Notes: generated by a model not told the origin, from the sequence alone. A DNA stretch of 64,000 nt from Hibiscus mutabilis (GCA_019671005.1 CM033744.1:11214128-11278127), one strand, 5' to 3'; shown: positions 34,813-47,712, counted from the stretch's first letter. Numbers and translations: made by a program.

Positions 34813-36475
34813 TTCTGTGTTCTTATTTTTATTTTTCTTCTTTTAAAGAGACATGGTTAGAATATAATATTCTGTTTTTGTGTTTTCCGTTTTATTAGAA
34901 TTTATAGTAATGTGATAATAATTGATTAAAGTAGTTTAATTTTAATTCGTTCAAAAAAATATTACAATTTCGTTTAGCTTTAATTGAGTGACATTTAATC
35001 TCTCTTTTATTTTCATTCATACTTCTCATTTAAGAACTTCTTAATTATTTTTTCCCCAAGGAAATATCGATCAAATTAAACCTTAATTCGTTAATACATT
35101 TGAATTTGTAAAATTTTAGTAAAATAATAAAGATGAAATATAAGTACAATAAGAGCCTACAAAATTAGGGTAGACTAATCATGAAAATAACCAAAAAAAT
35201 TAGCCACTACAGTATAAAATCATCATCATACAAGGAAAACGTTAAAATCTAACCACATAACTCTGAAAAATGATAGAAAAAAAAAACACCATTGTCCTTG
35301 GTTAAGGATAAACACAATCAATACTAACATAAAAATGTATATAACAATGATAGCACATTAACAAAATTGGTTTTACCTTAACTCAATCATGACCTATTTT
35401 TTGTGATAGTTAGCGTCTATCAATACAAGAAAACTAATTTGAGGGTCCAAAAAAAAACACCATTGTCCTTGGTTAAGGATAAACATAATCAAATAACCGC
35501 TATTTAGAGATGGAACATCAAATCTAACCTTGAAAAAAAGGAGAAAAACATACTATAAAATAGAAAAAAAAGCGTGCTACAAAATTAAAAAAATAGTAAA
35601 GACTTAAAAACATAAAAAAAAACACACATCAATAATTATGGTTAACGTAAGTGACAACCGTTTAGCCAAAACAAACGGTGCCACCTCCTAAATCACCAAG
35701 AAGAAAAAATCTAAAAAAATCTTAAAAATTTAGGCGGCTAACATACATAGAATTTAAAAGCGAATTTAATGCAATTGATCATATATTCACTTTAATGCAC
35801 ATCCAAATTTCAATTTTAAAGGAATCAACATGGTAAAATTACGTTGATTATCCACACCAAGTAAAATAATAAAACTATTTTTTGGTATTATTTATATTCT
35901 TTTTTATAACTTATATTTACAACTTTTACTGTCTCTATAAACAATATCGTCACCAAAGTTTGTATTTACTTTTTGAGTGCAACTTAAATCGGCTTTAATT
36001 ATACACTAGACATGCATAATAAAAGTGATATAAAGCATTTATCTCGTATTGGCATAGAATACATATATCATGTATATATGCATACTTTTTTAAAATGGAT
36101 ATAATTATAATTATAATAATAATTTGTATATCCAAAAACTAAATTACATTATAATCATCTTTAAACCATTACAAAAATACAATGATAATCAGAATCAACA
36201 TAACAAGGTATGGTTGAATGTAAACCAAAAGTAATACATAATTAGAATAACAATTGTAGCGCAGTCGGATTAAAAACCAAACGCAACATAGACTCAGATC
36301 TAAACTAGAATAATATAAACAGAAACTCACACAAAGTGGTGGAATTAGAACCCACCCATGCATACGTTTTACACTTTACGAGACTCGAACCTAAAGAAAA
36401 TGTACACATGTATTACTTTATATTTGTTTGAAAATAATACTTGTACATATTTTAGAATACCAATATAGTAAATTA
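34813..36475. other. AT-rich intergenic DNA with one direct repeat
   Basis: No gene is supported. A roughly 40-bp sequence (core caccattgtccttggttaag) occurs at 35281-35320 and again at 35452-35491, 171 bp apart in the same orientation. Near 36330-36395 the minus strand contains a B-box-like ggttcgagtctcg, but no matching A box was found. Confidence 0.5.
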
Positions 36476-37233
36476 AGGGTAAACTACATCCAATGTCACT
36501 TATTATGAGTTTAGTAACAAATATGCCACTAAATTAAAAAATGTTAAAAATTGATGACTCCACTTACAAAAATGTCACTCAATAAAAAAATTATTTCAAA
36601 TAGATCACTCAATTAACATAATGTTACAAAAAACTCCTATTTCTTTTAATGCATCATGGTAACATTTTTAGTCTTCAAATCCTATATGGTCTATCAATTT
36701 GATCCTAATTCAAAATAATTCAATAAATTTAATTCTTAATATTTAAAAAAATCACCATTTTGATCTTTGTTCTTCTCCTAAATTGCTTGCTCTCATCCCA
36801 TATATATTATCTTAATTTCTTGTTACATTCCTAGTATAATAACAATTTAACAGTAACTTGTTGCCGCTTTATGGCAAAATGCAATTATCAAACTACCGAT
36901 TTGATCTGATGGTCTCGCTTGCTTTGGCACTATCGCAAAAAAAGAAGAAGACTAAATTGATGAAATTTTAAATGTGAAGGATTACATTTATTGAATTATT
37001 TCGAACTAGGACAAAATTAATGAGATGTATAAATTTTGGGACTAAAAATGCTATTATACCAAAGAAATGTGACATATTTGTATGCAGATTGACATGTTTT
37101 TAACAATGTTTTAATTGAGTGACATATTTGTAATAATATGCTAATCAAGTGATATGTGTGTACCATTTAAAAGAAAAGGGTCATGTTTGTTATACAACAT
37201 ATAATTAAATGACCTTGGGTGTAGTTTATTCTT
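36476..37233. mobile_element. MITE-like element with inverted ends
   Basis: The left end agggtaaactacatccaatg is mirrored by the right end, whose reverse complement is GAATAAACTACACCCAAGGTC. The inside repeats short blocks such as gtgacatatttgtaa and has no coding capacity. No clear target duplication is seen. Confidence 0.5.
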
Positions 37234-37235
37234 CT

Positions 37236-37562
37236 CACTACACCAAACTAGGTATACAATGATACTTTTAGCGACGTTTTAAAAGTAAACGCCACTAATT
37301 TCAAATATAGTGGCGTTTATTCATACAACGCTAAAAAACAAAAAAATCACGGCGTTTATAGAAATACGCCGCAATATCCATGTATCTATAGTGGCATTTT
37401 TTTTACGAAAAATGACGCAATAGACACGCTTTTAGCGGCGTTTATTTTACAAGCTCCGTAATAGGGCCACAAATACTCCTACATTACTGGCGTAAAGCTA
37501 CAATAGGTATTATTTTTAGTGGCATTTTTAATGAAAACGCTGCAATAGGGTATCCTATAGTG
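37236..37562. mobile_element. CACTA-like terminal/subterminal DNA
   Basis: It begins CACTACACCAAAC and ends cctatagtg. Between these lie many copies of ggcgttt/aaacgcc in both orientations, the type of subterminal repeat that a CACTA transposase binds. It may be a small non-autonomous element (TSDs do not match) or the left end of a larger, now split element. Confidence 0.45.
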
Positions 37563-38034
37563 AATAAACTCACGTTTGATTTTCGAGAAATGCCTATTCT
37601 CACCCGATCCCCAAATCAAACCCCCATACAATCCTTAATCTTAGTCACCTCTTACCCTCTTATCTTAGTCGGCTCTCACTCCATCACCATTTTACATCGT
37701 CTTTATTCCAAACTATGGCTTTCCCCGACCGTTCGTCTCCAAGTTTTACCACAGCAAACTTTGGGTTTTCCCTGTTTGTCTCCAAGTTTTGTAGCAACAA
37801 AGTTCGAGTTTCCCTCATATCCAGGTATGTTTGATTCATATTTCTCTTTGGTGGGCAGGCTGAGATATTGTTCAAACTTAAGACAGAGAAAAAGCCATTA
37901 GTATTTAAGTGGAAAAAAGCTGTTGGAAACATTAACTCTGTCTTTAAAATTTTGGTTTCCTTGATTTGTAAGAGTGGGTTTGATTTCTTCTGTAACTAGA
38001 CCAAACCTCATTACTGTATAAAAAAAGGTAGAGA
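37563..38034 (+). other. Possible captured 5' gene fragment
   Basis: An ATG at 37715 opens a 36-codon frame (MAFPDRSSPSFTTANFG at the start) that runs into a good donor, CCAG|GTATG, at 37824/37825. Nothing downstream completes it before the LTR at 38040. It looks like a first exon without its gene, perhaps carried by the neighbouring CACTA-like DNA. I do not recognise the peptide. Confidence 0.25.
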
Positions 38035-38609
38035 AAATGTGTAACACCCTAAATTTTGTTAAACAGTGTTAAGGCCATTGGTACTATGTTAGTAGCTTAA
38101 AAGCAAACTTAGTGACTAAAATGACAAAAATGGAAAGTTAGGATTTCTTTAATTAGGAGCATTAGAAAAGGAATTTCTGCGGTTTAAAGGTATCATGAGA
38201 TAAAGGATAAGCATATTAGAGTACATGCAAAATTTTGGTTGAAATCTGATAAAAATTGGAATGGGAATTGAAGGTTAAAATTTAGTGACCAAAAATGATA
38301 ATTTTCAAATTTTGGTTACTAAATCATAAAGAAAGGAAAAGTTTAAATCCATAATAAAGGATTTGCTTAATAACTAATTTTATCCTGTAGATAGATAAAT
38401 TTGATCGGTGAGTAAAATTTGATATAGGTCCCAAGAATGAAAATGCAGTATGAGGTATCGAATTTTGATCAAACCCTATTATTAAGCGTGCTTAGACTAG
38501 GGAAACACTAGGACGAGTAACTTTTGGGAATGTCCCATAAAAGTGTTTCTGATCGATAATTTGGACTCAATAAGAGTAGAGAATATTCGTATAGATTTTC
38601 AATAAAGGA

Positions 38610-41226
38610 TGTAACAACCTGAGTTTCAAAACTCGAGGGTCAGGTTAATCCGAGGCATGGGCTTCGCGTTTGGGCTTTGAGAGCCTTGTTGGGCTTGAAG
38701 GAAAGCTTTTGGGCTTGTGTTGTTGGGTTGTGATGGGCTAAGGTGAAAATAAGAAGGACAAATGGGTATAAGCATAATTGAAGGCAAAGAGAGCTGATGT
38801 GGGACATTATTTTCTGCAAAAAGTAGGGGGAGTGAGATCATCTTGGTCCTCTTATTCCCTCTCTCTCCCATTCCTACCTTCCACCCAAACTTATTTATGT
38901 TAAAGGTCACATCTTTAAGAGTTTGAGTAAGAATCTCGTTTGGGGCAAGAAGGGAAGCTTGTTCAGCTTTGAGAGATCTACTAATCAAGGCAATGATGGC
39001 TAGTTATAGTGGAGATTGAGGTTTGGTGGGGGTTAGTGTGGATGAACGAGAATGGTCTTTAAAGACTTATTCTTTAGCTCTAATTCGAGGTTAGTACACT
39101 ACTAATTCCTATAGTTTCCTGGAAATCATAAAAGTAGGCTTTGATGCATGTATTGGTGTTTTTGGCTTAGTTATACCTTGAGTGGTTGTTAATGGTAAAT
39201 CATGAGATAGATGTTGCTAAGGCTTAAAATTGGTAGAAACCCACTTAATACCTTCACAATAACTTGTAGGATCGAATTGGGACTTAACCATAGAGGTTAG
39301 GGTGGGATTGGTGAAATCTTGAGCTCTAGGTTTTGAAAATTGGGCTCGAGTATCGGTACATGGTGGCTGAGTACCAGTACTCCTTTGTAAATTTAGAGGA
39401 GGGTCGTGAAGGGAGTACTGGTACACCTTCCCGTGTATCGGTACCCCTTGCAAGGTAAGAAATCTAGTAGAGCTTTGGCATACCGGTACGCAAAAGGCAT
39501 ATCGGTACCCACTGTTACATCACCTAGAAAGGCTTTAAGTACCGGTATGGTACATAACGTATCGGTACGTCATTGAGTTAAATTCCTTCAAATCTAGTAA
39601 GGGTATCGGTACTCATTGGGTAGTATCGGTACACGCTGTTGCTTGCCTAAGAGAGGCTTAGCATACCGGTATGTGTATGTGAGGGTAATTCTAGTACCGA
39701 TGATGAGTACTGATACGGTACATAGCGTATCGATATGGCTTGGGGTCTAATTTTTTCTAACCAAATTAGAGTATCAGTACTCATGTATGAGTACCAATAC
39801 CTAGAGTGGAGTATCAATACTCATATTAGAGTATCAATACTCGCTGGGAAATCTACCCAATAATTTCGAGGTTGCATTCGGGGGTGCTATAATTCAAGGA
39901 AAAGGGCCCTATAGGTCCGTTAAGGTGTAAAATGAACATTAAAACTGAGAAATGGAGATTGTTAACCCCGAATGAGAATGATGGGCTAATAACATGATAA
40001 ATATCGGGTAAACTATGTGTGATGGAAACCCATAGAGATCCTAGGTAGATCGTTGATGATGTATGGTAATTTAAGCCTTTGTTGTGTGCGGAAGGGGCGC
40101 CTATTAGGTTGAGTCTTACCGGATAATAAGACAAATTAATGAGAATGGCTAATGTGTACCTTCATAACATACTAATAAATAGATAAGCTCAGTAGGGTAG
40201 TTTAATAACTGATAAAAACCATAAGGCTATGGTAAATGTGTTAGAGCTGTGTGCGATATGACCCTTGTATCGAGGCTTAGAGTTGTGTGGTTGCTAGGGT
40301 CCTTACTATGTGTTGATGGGATGCCTAGATGGTCGAGTCATCCCTTGTTGTTGGGATTTGGATACCCAAAAGTGTGTTACAACACCTTGAAGACTCCCAA
40401 ATGTTGGATCCCGATGCTATATGGACGCGGGCCTCATTCGAAGATGCTTGATGTGAGATTCCAGGCATGGATAAAGGATCCCGATGCTTGGTGGACGTAG
40501 GCTTCATCCCTTGAGTATAGGATCCCGATGCTTGGTGGACATGGGTCTTGCTCAGAGTATATGATCCTGATGCTTAGTGGACGCGAGCCTTACTCTGAAT
40601 GTAAGATCCCTATGCTTAGTGGACGCAAGCCCTATTCTATATATATAATTATGATTATATGTGTAATGCTAGGTAAACGTATGAGTTACTTGTTTAAGTT
40701 GTGTACGTGATCATACATTCATAATACTATGTGTTTAGGCGGATATGGTGGCGCCATTGTTATCTTGCCAAGGTGTCATTCATGTTGCATTGCTTTATTT
40801 ATGATTTCAATAAAGCATGGTTGCGTGGCGGTATATCCACTGAGCTTTTTTAGCTCAGCGTTCAGAATCGTTGTTCTCGTTCGCAGGTTAGTAGGTTTGG
40901 ATTTTTCTTTGAGGAGTACCATCAATGAAGGATTCCAGTGCCTTGTCTCACCAAAGTATAGTATTTAGGTCCTTGGACTATGTATTCGTAAGAACCTATT
41001 GTATTTTGTAAATCGTATTTGAATTTTCAAATGATCGAGTCAAAAGTTTATAATGTAATTTTAAAGAAGCTCCATTGTATATGTTTTCAATAATTATTAT
41101 GTTTATTGGGTTGTATTTAAATGGATTTTCATAATGGATTGTGGATTGGGCTAAACTAGGCCAAAGTTTCATGGTAATGGGTTGGGCTTGAGGCCCAAAT
41201 GTGATATCCGAGTTGAGGGTGTTACA
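38610..41226 (+). repeat. LTR1 of the three-LTR array
   Basis: It starts TGTAACAACCTGAG and ends gagggtgttaca. Positions 39350-39850 hold at least a dozen palindromes of the type gtatcggtac, for example at 39350, 39415, 39435, 39559, 39603 and 39623. Positions 40406-40640 hold five units of 42-70 bp, each beginning with ggatcccgatgct or a variant. Confidence 0.85.
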
Positions 41227-44200
41227 TTTAGTGGTATCAGAGCCTATGTTTAGCCTGTTCTAGGAAAAACCCTAGGGTGGTTAGGAGTTGGGAATATATG
41301 TCTAGTGAATACGAGCCTGTGTGTCTAAGTTGTACTCTTCAAGACTGAAATCTAGATGGTGTACCCTATGTTTGCGTGTGTCGCTAGTTGCGACATTAAG
41401 ATAGATTCGATCGCGGTCGTGAGGGATGTGATGTTGGCTGATTCCTTTGAGAATAATTTTGAGATCGGAGTTATCTCAGACGTTAAGCTTGGGTTTATGG
41501 AAGAATAGAGGAGTTGATGGTGTGCCCTCCTCCCATCGCTTGAGAAGTAATCATAGTAGTGAGGATCGTGTTAATGACTAATCTCTTAGAAGATGATTCT
41601 GAGGCCAGTGTAGTCTCAGACATTGAGCTTTAGATGGCATAAGGGATGTAAGAGTTGAGGATGTGTCATTATTTCATCATCGAGTAATAATCGTGGCTAT
41701 GTACCGTAAGCTACCTTGGAGCCTTGAGTTCATAGCGAAAACCTCTAGTGGCGAGATTCCATATGTTGGTGGACAACCCTTATAAGACAGAACTAAGAGG
41801 ACATTCCTTCGATCGATCAGTGGTAGAATGTTAACCGAGGGTCCATCCATCTATGGAAAATGGGTCCTTGATAGTAGGGTACCGTGTGATGGGGATGTAG
41901 CATGCATATGCGTTTTCGTCTAATATGGAGAACTACATGACGGTTGTGAGGTCTCAAGTACGATCTTAGTAAGCTGAATGCCCTGAGATCTCGAGTAAGG
42001 TATGCTTGTTGCAGTTGTTTATAGTAGTGGTTGGAAGGACATCGTGGGTTTTGCACGAGGTGTTGTTTGAGTAAAGCTTGAGAATACGTGGTTGACAGAT
42101 ACAACGAAGTTGTCTCCTAAATAAGTTGATATGATCTTGGCCACCGGTTGTTGTCCAGTCATGAGCTAGCTTGAGATGACAAGTGTAGTGTTAGAAGTTT
42201 TGAGGTTTCAGGGGAACCAAACCCAGGGTAGTGAGAAAGACAACTACCACCTTCTGAATGTGGTTCATACCAGTTAGGTCGACAGTGCGAGATTGACCAA
42301 GGAGAGTCGTGAAAGGAGCCATGTTCCCTTAAAGGGAAGAGCATTATTGTTACAAACCTAAGTATAGAAAAAGGGGTTGAGAAAGGATAACTTGATCAAT
42401 CATATTGATGGTTAAGAAACAGTCAAAAGGGTCTGAGGATGACGTGGAATAGTCTTAAGGGAATTCTGACTGTGTCGTCTTTTTTTAAAGGTAATGCATA
42501 ATAATGGTAAGAGACCATAGAGTCGGGTCTACAGTCTGCGCTCCCAATATGAGATATATTTGTGGATGAGTTTCGAAAAAAATAAAAAATACATTAGTAA
42601 GGTACACATAGATGAGCTGAGGACCAGTTTCTACATCTGATTCAAGGAGATCAAACAGTGTTTTCTTATGAGTAAGAGTTTTTGGATTTGAGCTGTTTTG
42701 CCCCAGAGTTGTTGTCACGAAAGAGTTTAGGTGCAAGAGGTTCAAACAAGACTTGAATGTTGACTTTCAGTTTCACGTGACAGTGAGCCCGCTTAGGGCA
42801 TTCTCTGAGTTAGTCAATAGTGCGAAGGCACTTGAACGACTTTAGAGTTTAGCATTTAATCAGTTAGAAGATTCTAGAGGTTATAAGGTAGATATCCAGG
42901 ATATCGTGATTTTTTCTCCCTATCTGCATGAGGGGTTTTGTGCTTCGAAAAGTTCAAAGAGAGTTGCTTCAGATCAGTCATCGAGAGTCGGTTCGGGATC
43001 TAGATCGAGGGTTCATAAAGACTCTTTGATTCCTCCTCCGGAAGGGAGTATTGATGGTTTTGTTGGGGCATTGCTTCAATCGGCATTCGAGCATTATGGC
43101 CGACATCACCTTGGAGTATGCTTTTTGCTTTGAAGGGTTCGCTATCGGTGCCGGGCACTAGGGCATATGGCAAGGGATTGCCCAGTTGTGGATAATGATA
43201 AATCAATTCAGTCTCAGAGATTGGCCACTTCCCGACATGATCAAAGTTTTGTTAAAGGCGGAGCTAGGGCACCGTCAGGACATTGGGGTAGAGGTCCTGT
43301 GAGATCCATAGCTAGGTTTGGCGCAAGAGGTGTTTCTAGGTAGTCTACTGCTCAAATTAGAGTTGATAGCGTTACTGAAGATATATCAGGTAATTAAGTT
43401 TTGTGTTGGTTTTAGTTGTTGTGGTAGTCGTTTAGCTCTTCGGCTGAGTAATAGACTGGTTCTTGCGAGGTGCATCTTGGTAAATCTTGGGTTGTTGTTA
43501 CTTTAGATGGTAAATAGATTTACATTATTTGTTAGATAAGGTTTTATCGTAGACGGTTGTTGAGAGTGCATGGGTGCTATATGATGTGAGTGAGAAGTCG
43601 AGAAGTTTTAGATTGCTTGAATCTAATTGTTAGTGTTAGATGAGAAGAATCTTAACCTCTCTAAAGTGGATGTTGTACTCCATAGTGCTAGCTCGAGAAA
43701 TGTTATGTATGTTGTAAGATATTTTTAGCTTGCATTGTAGACGCAAGGGTTGATCGTCCCTGGTCTTAGAGTTGTGGGTGTTTTGAGGGTATGAAGGTAC
43801 CCTTGGTGAACGACCAATCTTATTGGTTGATTCTGGCTTAGAACGGTGTAAAGGTAAGGTTGAGTTTTTTGTTAATGTCCATCTTCATGTGGTATGGTAC
43901 TTAACAAACTCTTTGTTGGAGGCACTCTTGGGCAAGCGACCGATTGGGTGTTGTTGCCAAGTGCTTCGTCGAGATCGCATCTGCGTGAGAATAACTTGTA
44001 TGGTGCCTTTGGATTTGTTGGGCTGTAGTGTAACGGTAGGAGACCGTTGTCGGTTTCACGTAGGTTTGGCGACCTTGTTGTGGCCATAGAATATGAGAGC
44101 TTCACGTGTTGTTGTCAGAGTAAGGTACTTTAGAAAAGGGTAAATGAAGATTGTGATAAACATGGTTGAGGTCTTAAGGGTGAATCGCGATGATAGTTGT

Positions 44201-45158
44201 TCAACTTGTACACCTGTTGAGCTCGATCTCGGGAAGTTAGAGGATAGCCCAATTGAGTTCAACTAAGGTTATTATCGGTTAAGACAAACAAGGTGGAAGT
44301 TATCAGAGTAGCGCAATGGAAACGTGGATCAATGGCTATGTTGAGGGTAACCGAATGGTTGTGGTGCAAAGAAATATTTTTAGATGGGTCAGTTGGAGAT
44401 CTTTAAGAACAGTCAGATGGCTCTTTGTGTCTGATTGTTTAGACCTAGTCAAGGATTAGAAGAAGGTGTTTAGACCTTTACAAATAGAATGGTTAGTTTT
44501 GGGTTGCTTGTGTGAGTTTGTAAGTGGCAGTGGCCATTTTTCGGAACTGAGTAGTTGAATCGTAAGTGGTTTTTGATCCTGTTAAAAGTAAGTTTGGATA
44601 AAGTGAAGTATTAGGTTCTGACTTGGTGGGTCAAATCCAGAGAAAGGAGCTGTTAGTTCAAGGTAGATTGATGTTAATAACCGATTGTTAGGGTTTTGCT
44701 TGTCCTTTTGTGGTTTGACTGAGATATGGTTGTTAGGCGTGATGCGTTCCCGACAATGTTTTGTGAATTTGGTGCAGTTTTTTAGATGTAGATAAAGTCT
44801 AAGTTTAGTTTTGGCTGATGGATGCTAATAGAAATATTGTTTAACCGAGATAGAATCCCTTGAAGGTGAGTGCTTTAAGTTAATGTTTGAACATCGTGGC
44901 TCGAGGTTGGTTGTGTTACCATGCTTAGCAGATCGTCGTAAGTGTCATTGGCTGTTACAAAAGAGTCGTGGGAAATCTCAAGAGAAGTGTTGAGAGCGTG
45001 TGGTTTAATGCTATGGTTCTGTTAAGGTAGATTGAGGGGGACTCTCCCTAATCAAGATGATCCTGTTTGAATGGTGATGTGGTTAGGTCTGTTTTGGTTC
45101 ATCTCTCTTGCATTCATCTAAATTTCGAGGACAAAATTTTCTTTAAGGAGAAAAAAGT
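41227..45158 (+). mobile_element. Internal region 1 of the three-LTR array
   Basis: It begins with the plant initiator-Met primer site TGGTATCAGAGCC (41232-41244) and ends with the purine tract ctttaaggagaaaaaagt next to LTR2. Apart from the gag remnant at 42700-43350, no long frame and no reverse transcriptase, RNase H or integrase motif was seen. It is collinear with 47713-51632. Confidence 0.7.
42700..43350 (+). pseudogene. Gag remnant with zinc-knuckle trace (internal 1)
   Basis: Broken gag sequence. Stretches such as VTVSPLRAFSELV, FSPYLHEGFCASKSSKRVA and SSRVGSGSRSRVH lead to a nucleocapsid-like RYRCRALGHMARDCP at 43140-43187. In the knuckle C-x2-C-x4-H-x4-C only the first Cys is lost (Arg here). 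The frame has stops and shifts, for example after FLL at 43131. It cannot make an intact gag. Confidence 0.6.
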
Positions 45159-47712
45159 TGTAACAACTCGGGTTTCAAAACTCGAGGGTAGGGTTAACCC
45201 GAGGTATGGGCTTCGCATTTGGGCTAAGATATTGGGCTTTGAGAGCCTCGTTGGGCTTGAAGGAAAGCTTTTGGGCTTGTGTTGTTGGGTTGTGATGGGC
45301 TAAGGTGAAAATAAGAAGGGCAAATGGGTAAAAGCATAATTGAAGGCAAAGAAAGCTGATGTGGGACATTATTTTCTGTAGAAAATAAGGGGAGTGAGAT
45401 CATCTTGGTCCCCTTTTTCCCTCTCTCTCCCATTCCTATCTTCTACCCAAACTTTTTTTTGTTAAATGTCAAATATTTAAGAGTTTGAGTAAGAATCTCG
45501 TTTGGGGCAAGAAGGGAAGCTTGTTCAGCTTTGAGAGATCTACCAATCAAGGTAATGATGGCAAGTTATGGTGGAGATTGAGGTTTTGGTGGGGGTTACT
45601 GTGGATGAACGAGAATGGTCTTTGAAGACTTTTTCCTCAGCTCTAATTCGAGGTTAGTACACTACTAACTCCTATAGTTTCCTGGAAATCATAAAATAGG
45701 CTTTGATGTATGTATTGGTGTTTTTGGCTTTGTTATACCTTGAGTGGTTGTTAATGGTAAATCATGAGATAGATGTTGCTTAGGCTTAAAATAGGTAGAA
45801 ACACACTTAATACCTTCACAATAACTTGTAGGATCGATTTTGGACTTAACCATAGAGGTTAAGGGTGAGATTGGTGAAATCCCGAGCTCTAGGTTTTGAA
45901 ATCTAGGCTCGAGTACCGGTACGAGGTGGATGCGTACCGATACTCCTTTGTAAATTTAAAGGAGGGTCGTGAGGGAGTACCGGTACGCCTCCCTGTGTAT
46001 CGGTACCCCTTGCAAGGTAAGAAATCCAGTAGAGCTTTGGTGTACCGGTACACAAGGGGCGTATGGTACCCACTGTTACATCGCTTGGAAAGGCTTTGAG
46101 TACCGGTACGGTACGTAGCGTATCGGTACGTCTTTGGGTTAAATTCCTTCGAATCTAGTAAGGGTATCGGTACTCATTTGAGAGTATCAGTACACGCTGT
46201 TGCTTGCCTGAGAGAGGCTTAGCGTACCGGTACGCGTATGTAAGAGTACTAGTATGAGGTGGATCAGTACGGGGTAATCCTAGTACCGATGATGAGTATC
46301 GGTACGGTACGTAGCATATCGGTACGACTTGGGGTCTAATTCTTTCCAACCAAATTAGAGTATCGATACTCATATGAGAGTATCGATACCAAGAGAGAAG
46401 TACCGATACTCACCTTGGAGTATCGATACTCGTTGGACAATCTGCCCAATAATTTCGAGGTTATGTTCGGGGTGCTATAATTCGAGACAAAGGGCCCTAT
46501 GGGTCCATTAAGGTGTAAAATGAACATTAAAACTAAGAAATTGAGATTGTTAACCCTGAATGAGAATAATAGGATAATAACTTGGTAAATATCGGGTAAA
46601 CTGTGTGTGATGGAAATCTATAGAGATCCTAGGTGGATCGTTAATGCTGTGTGGTAATTTAGGCCCTTGCTGTGTGCGGAAAGGGCGCCTATAAGGTTGA
46701 GTCTTATCGGATAATAGGATAAGCTCAATAGGGCAGTTTAATAACTAATAAAAACCATAAGGCTATGGTAAAGGTGTTAGAGCTGTGTGTGGTATAACCC
46801 TTGTGTCGAGGTTTAGAGCTGTGTGGTTACTAGGGTCCTTGTTGTGTGTTGATGGGATGCCTAGATGGTCGAGTCATCCCTAGTTGTTAGGATTTGGATA
46901 CCCTGAAGTGTGTTGCAACACCTTGAAGACTCCATAATGTTGGATCCCGATGCTATGTGAACGCGAGCCTCATTCGAAGATGCTTGATGTGAGATTCCAG
47001 CCATGGATATAGGATCCCAATGCTTAGTGGACACGGGCCTCATCCCTTGAGTGTAGGATCCGGATACTTAGTGGACGCGGGTCTTGCTCAGAGTATAGGA
47101 TCTCGATCCTTAGTGGACGTGGGCCTTTCTCCGAATGTAGGATCCCTATGCTTAGTGGACGCGAGCCCCATTCTATATATATAATTATGATTATCTGTGT
47201 GATGCTAGGTAAACGTATGAGGTACTTGTTTTATCCGTGTGCGTTATCATACATTCATAATGCTATGTGTTTAGGCGGATATGGTAGCGCCATTGTAATC
47301 TTGCCATGATGTCATTCATGTTGCATTGCTTTATTTATGATTTGCATGAAGCATGGTTGAGTGGCGGTGTATCCACTGAGCTTTGTTAGCTCAGCGTTCA
47401 GAATCGTTGTTTTCGTTTGCAGGTTAGTAGGTTTGGATTGTTCTTGGAGGAGTACCATCAAGGAAGGATTCCAACGCATCGTCTCACCAGAGTACAGTAT
47501 TTAGGCCATTGGGCTATGTATTCGTAGGAACCTATTGTATTTTGTAAATCGTAGGAACCTATTTGAATTTAGTAGGTTTGTATTATGTTTTATTGGGTTG
47601 TATTTAAATGGATTTTCATAATGGATTGTGGATTGGGCTAAACTAGGTCAAAGTTTCATGGTAATGGGCTGGGCTTGAGGCCCAAATATGATATCTGGGT
47701 CGAGGGTGTTAA
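45159..47712 (+). repeat. LTR2 (middle) of the three-LTR array
   Basis: It starts TGTAACAACTCGGG. Its right end has lost one base of the terminal CA (gtgttaatttag). Compared with LTR1 and LTR3 it lacks about 70 bp near 47560. Its palindromes are the best kept: GCGTACCGGTACGC at 46222-46235, and GAGTATCGATACTC at 46358-46371 and 46418-46431. A TSD is absent here, as expected for an internal LTR. Confidence 0.85.

Noticed and set aside
36240..36400. A possible tRNA-like gene or SINE (tagcgcagtcgg on plus, ggttcgagtctcg on minus)
   Set aside because: The two box-like motifs are on opposite strands and no cloverleaf or A/B pair with correct spacing could be formed.
43823..44089. Cys-rich open frames in internal region 1 of the Ty3 array (plus and minus)
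   Set aside because: The frames are not kept in the collinear region of internal 2 (around 50340-50560), have no known domain, and overlap on opposite strands.
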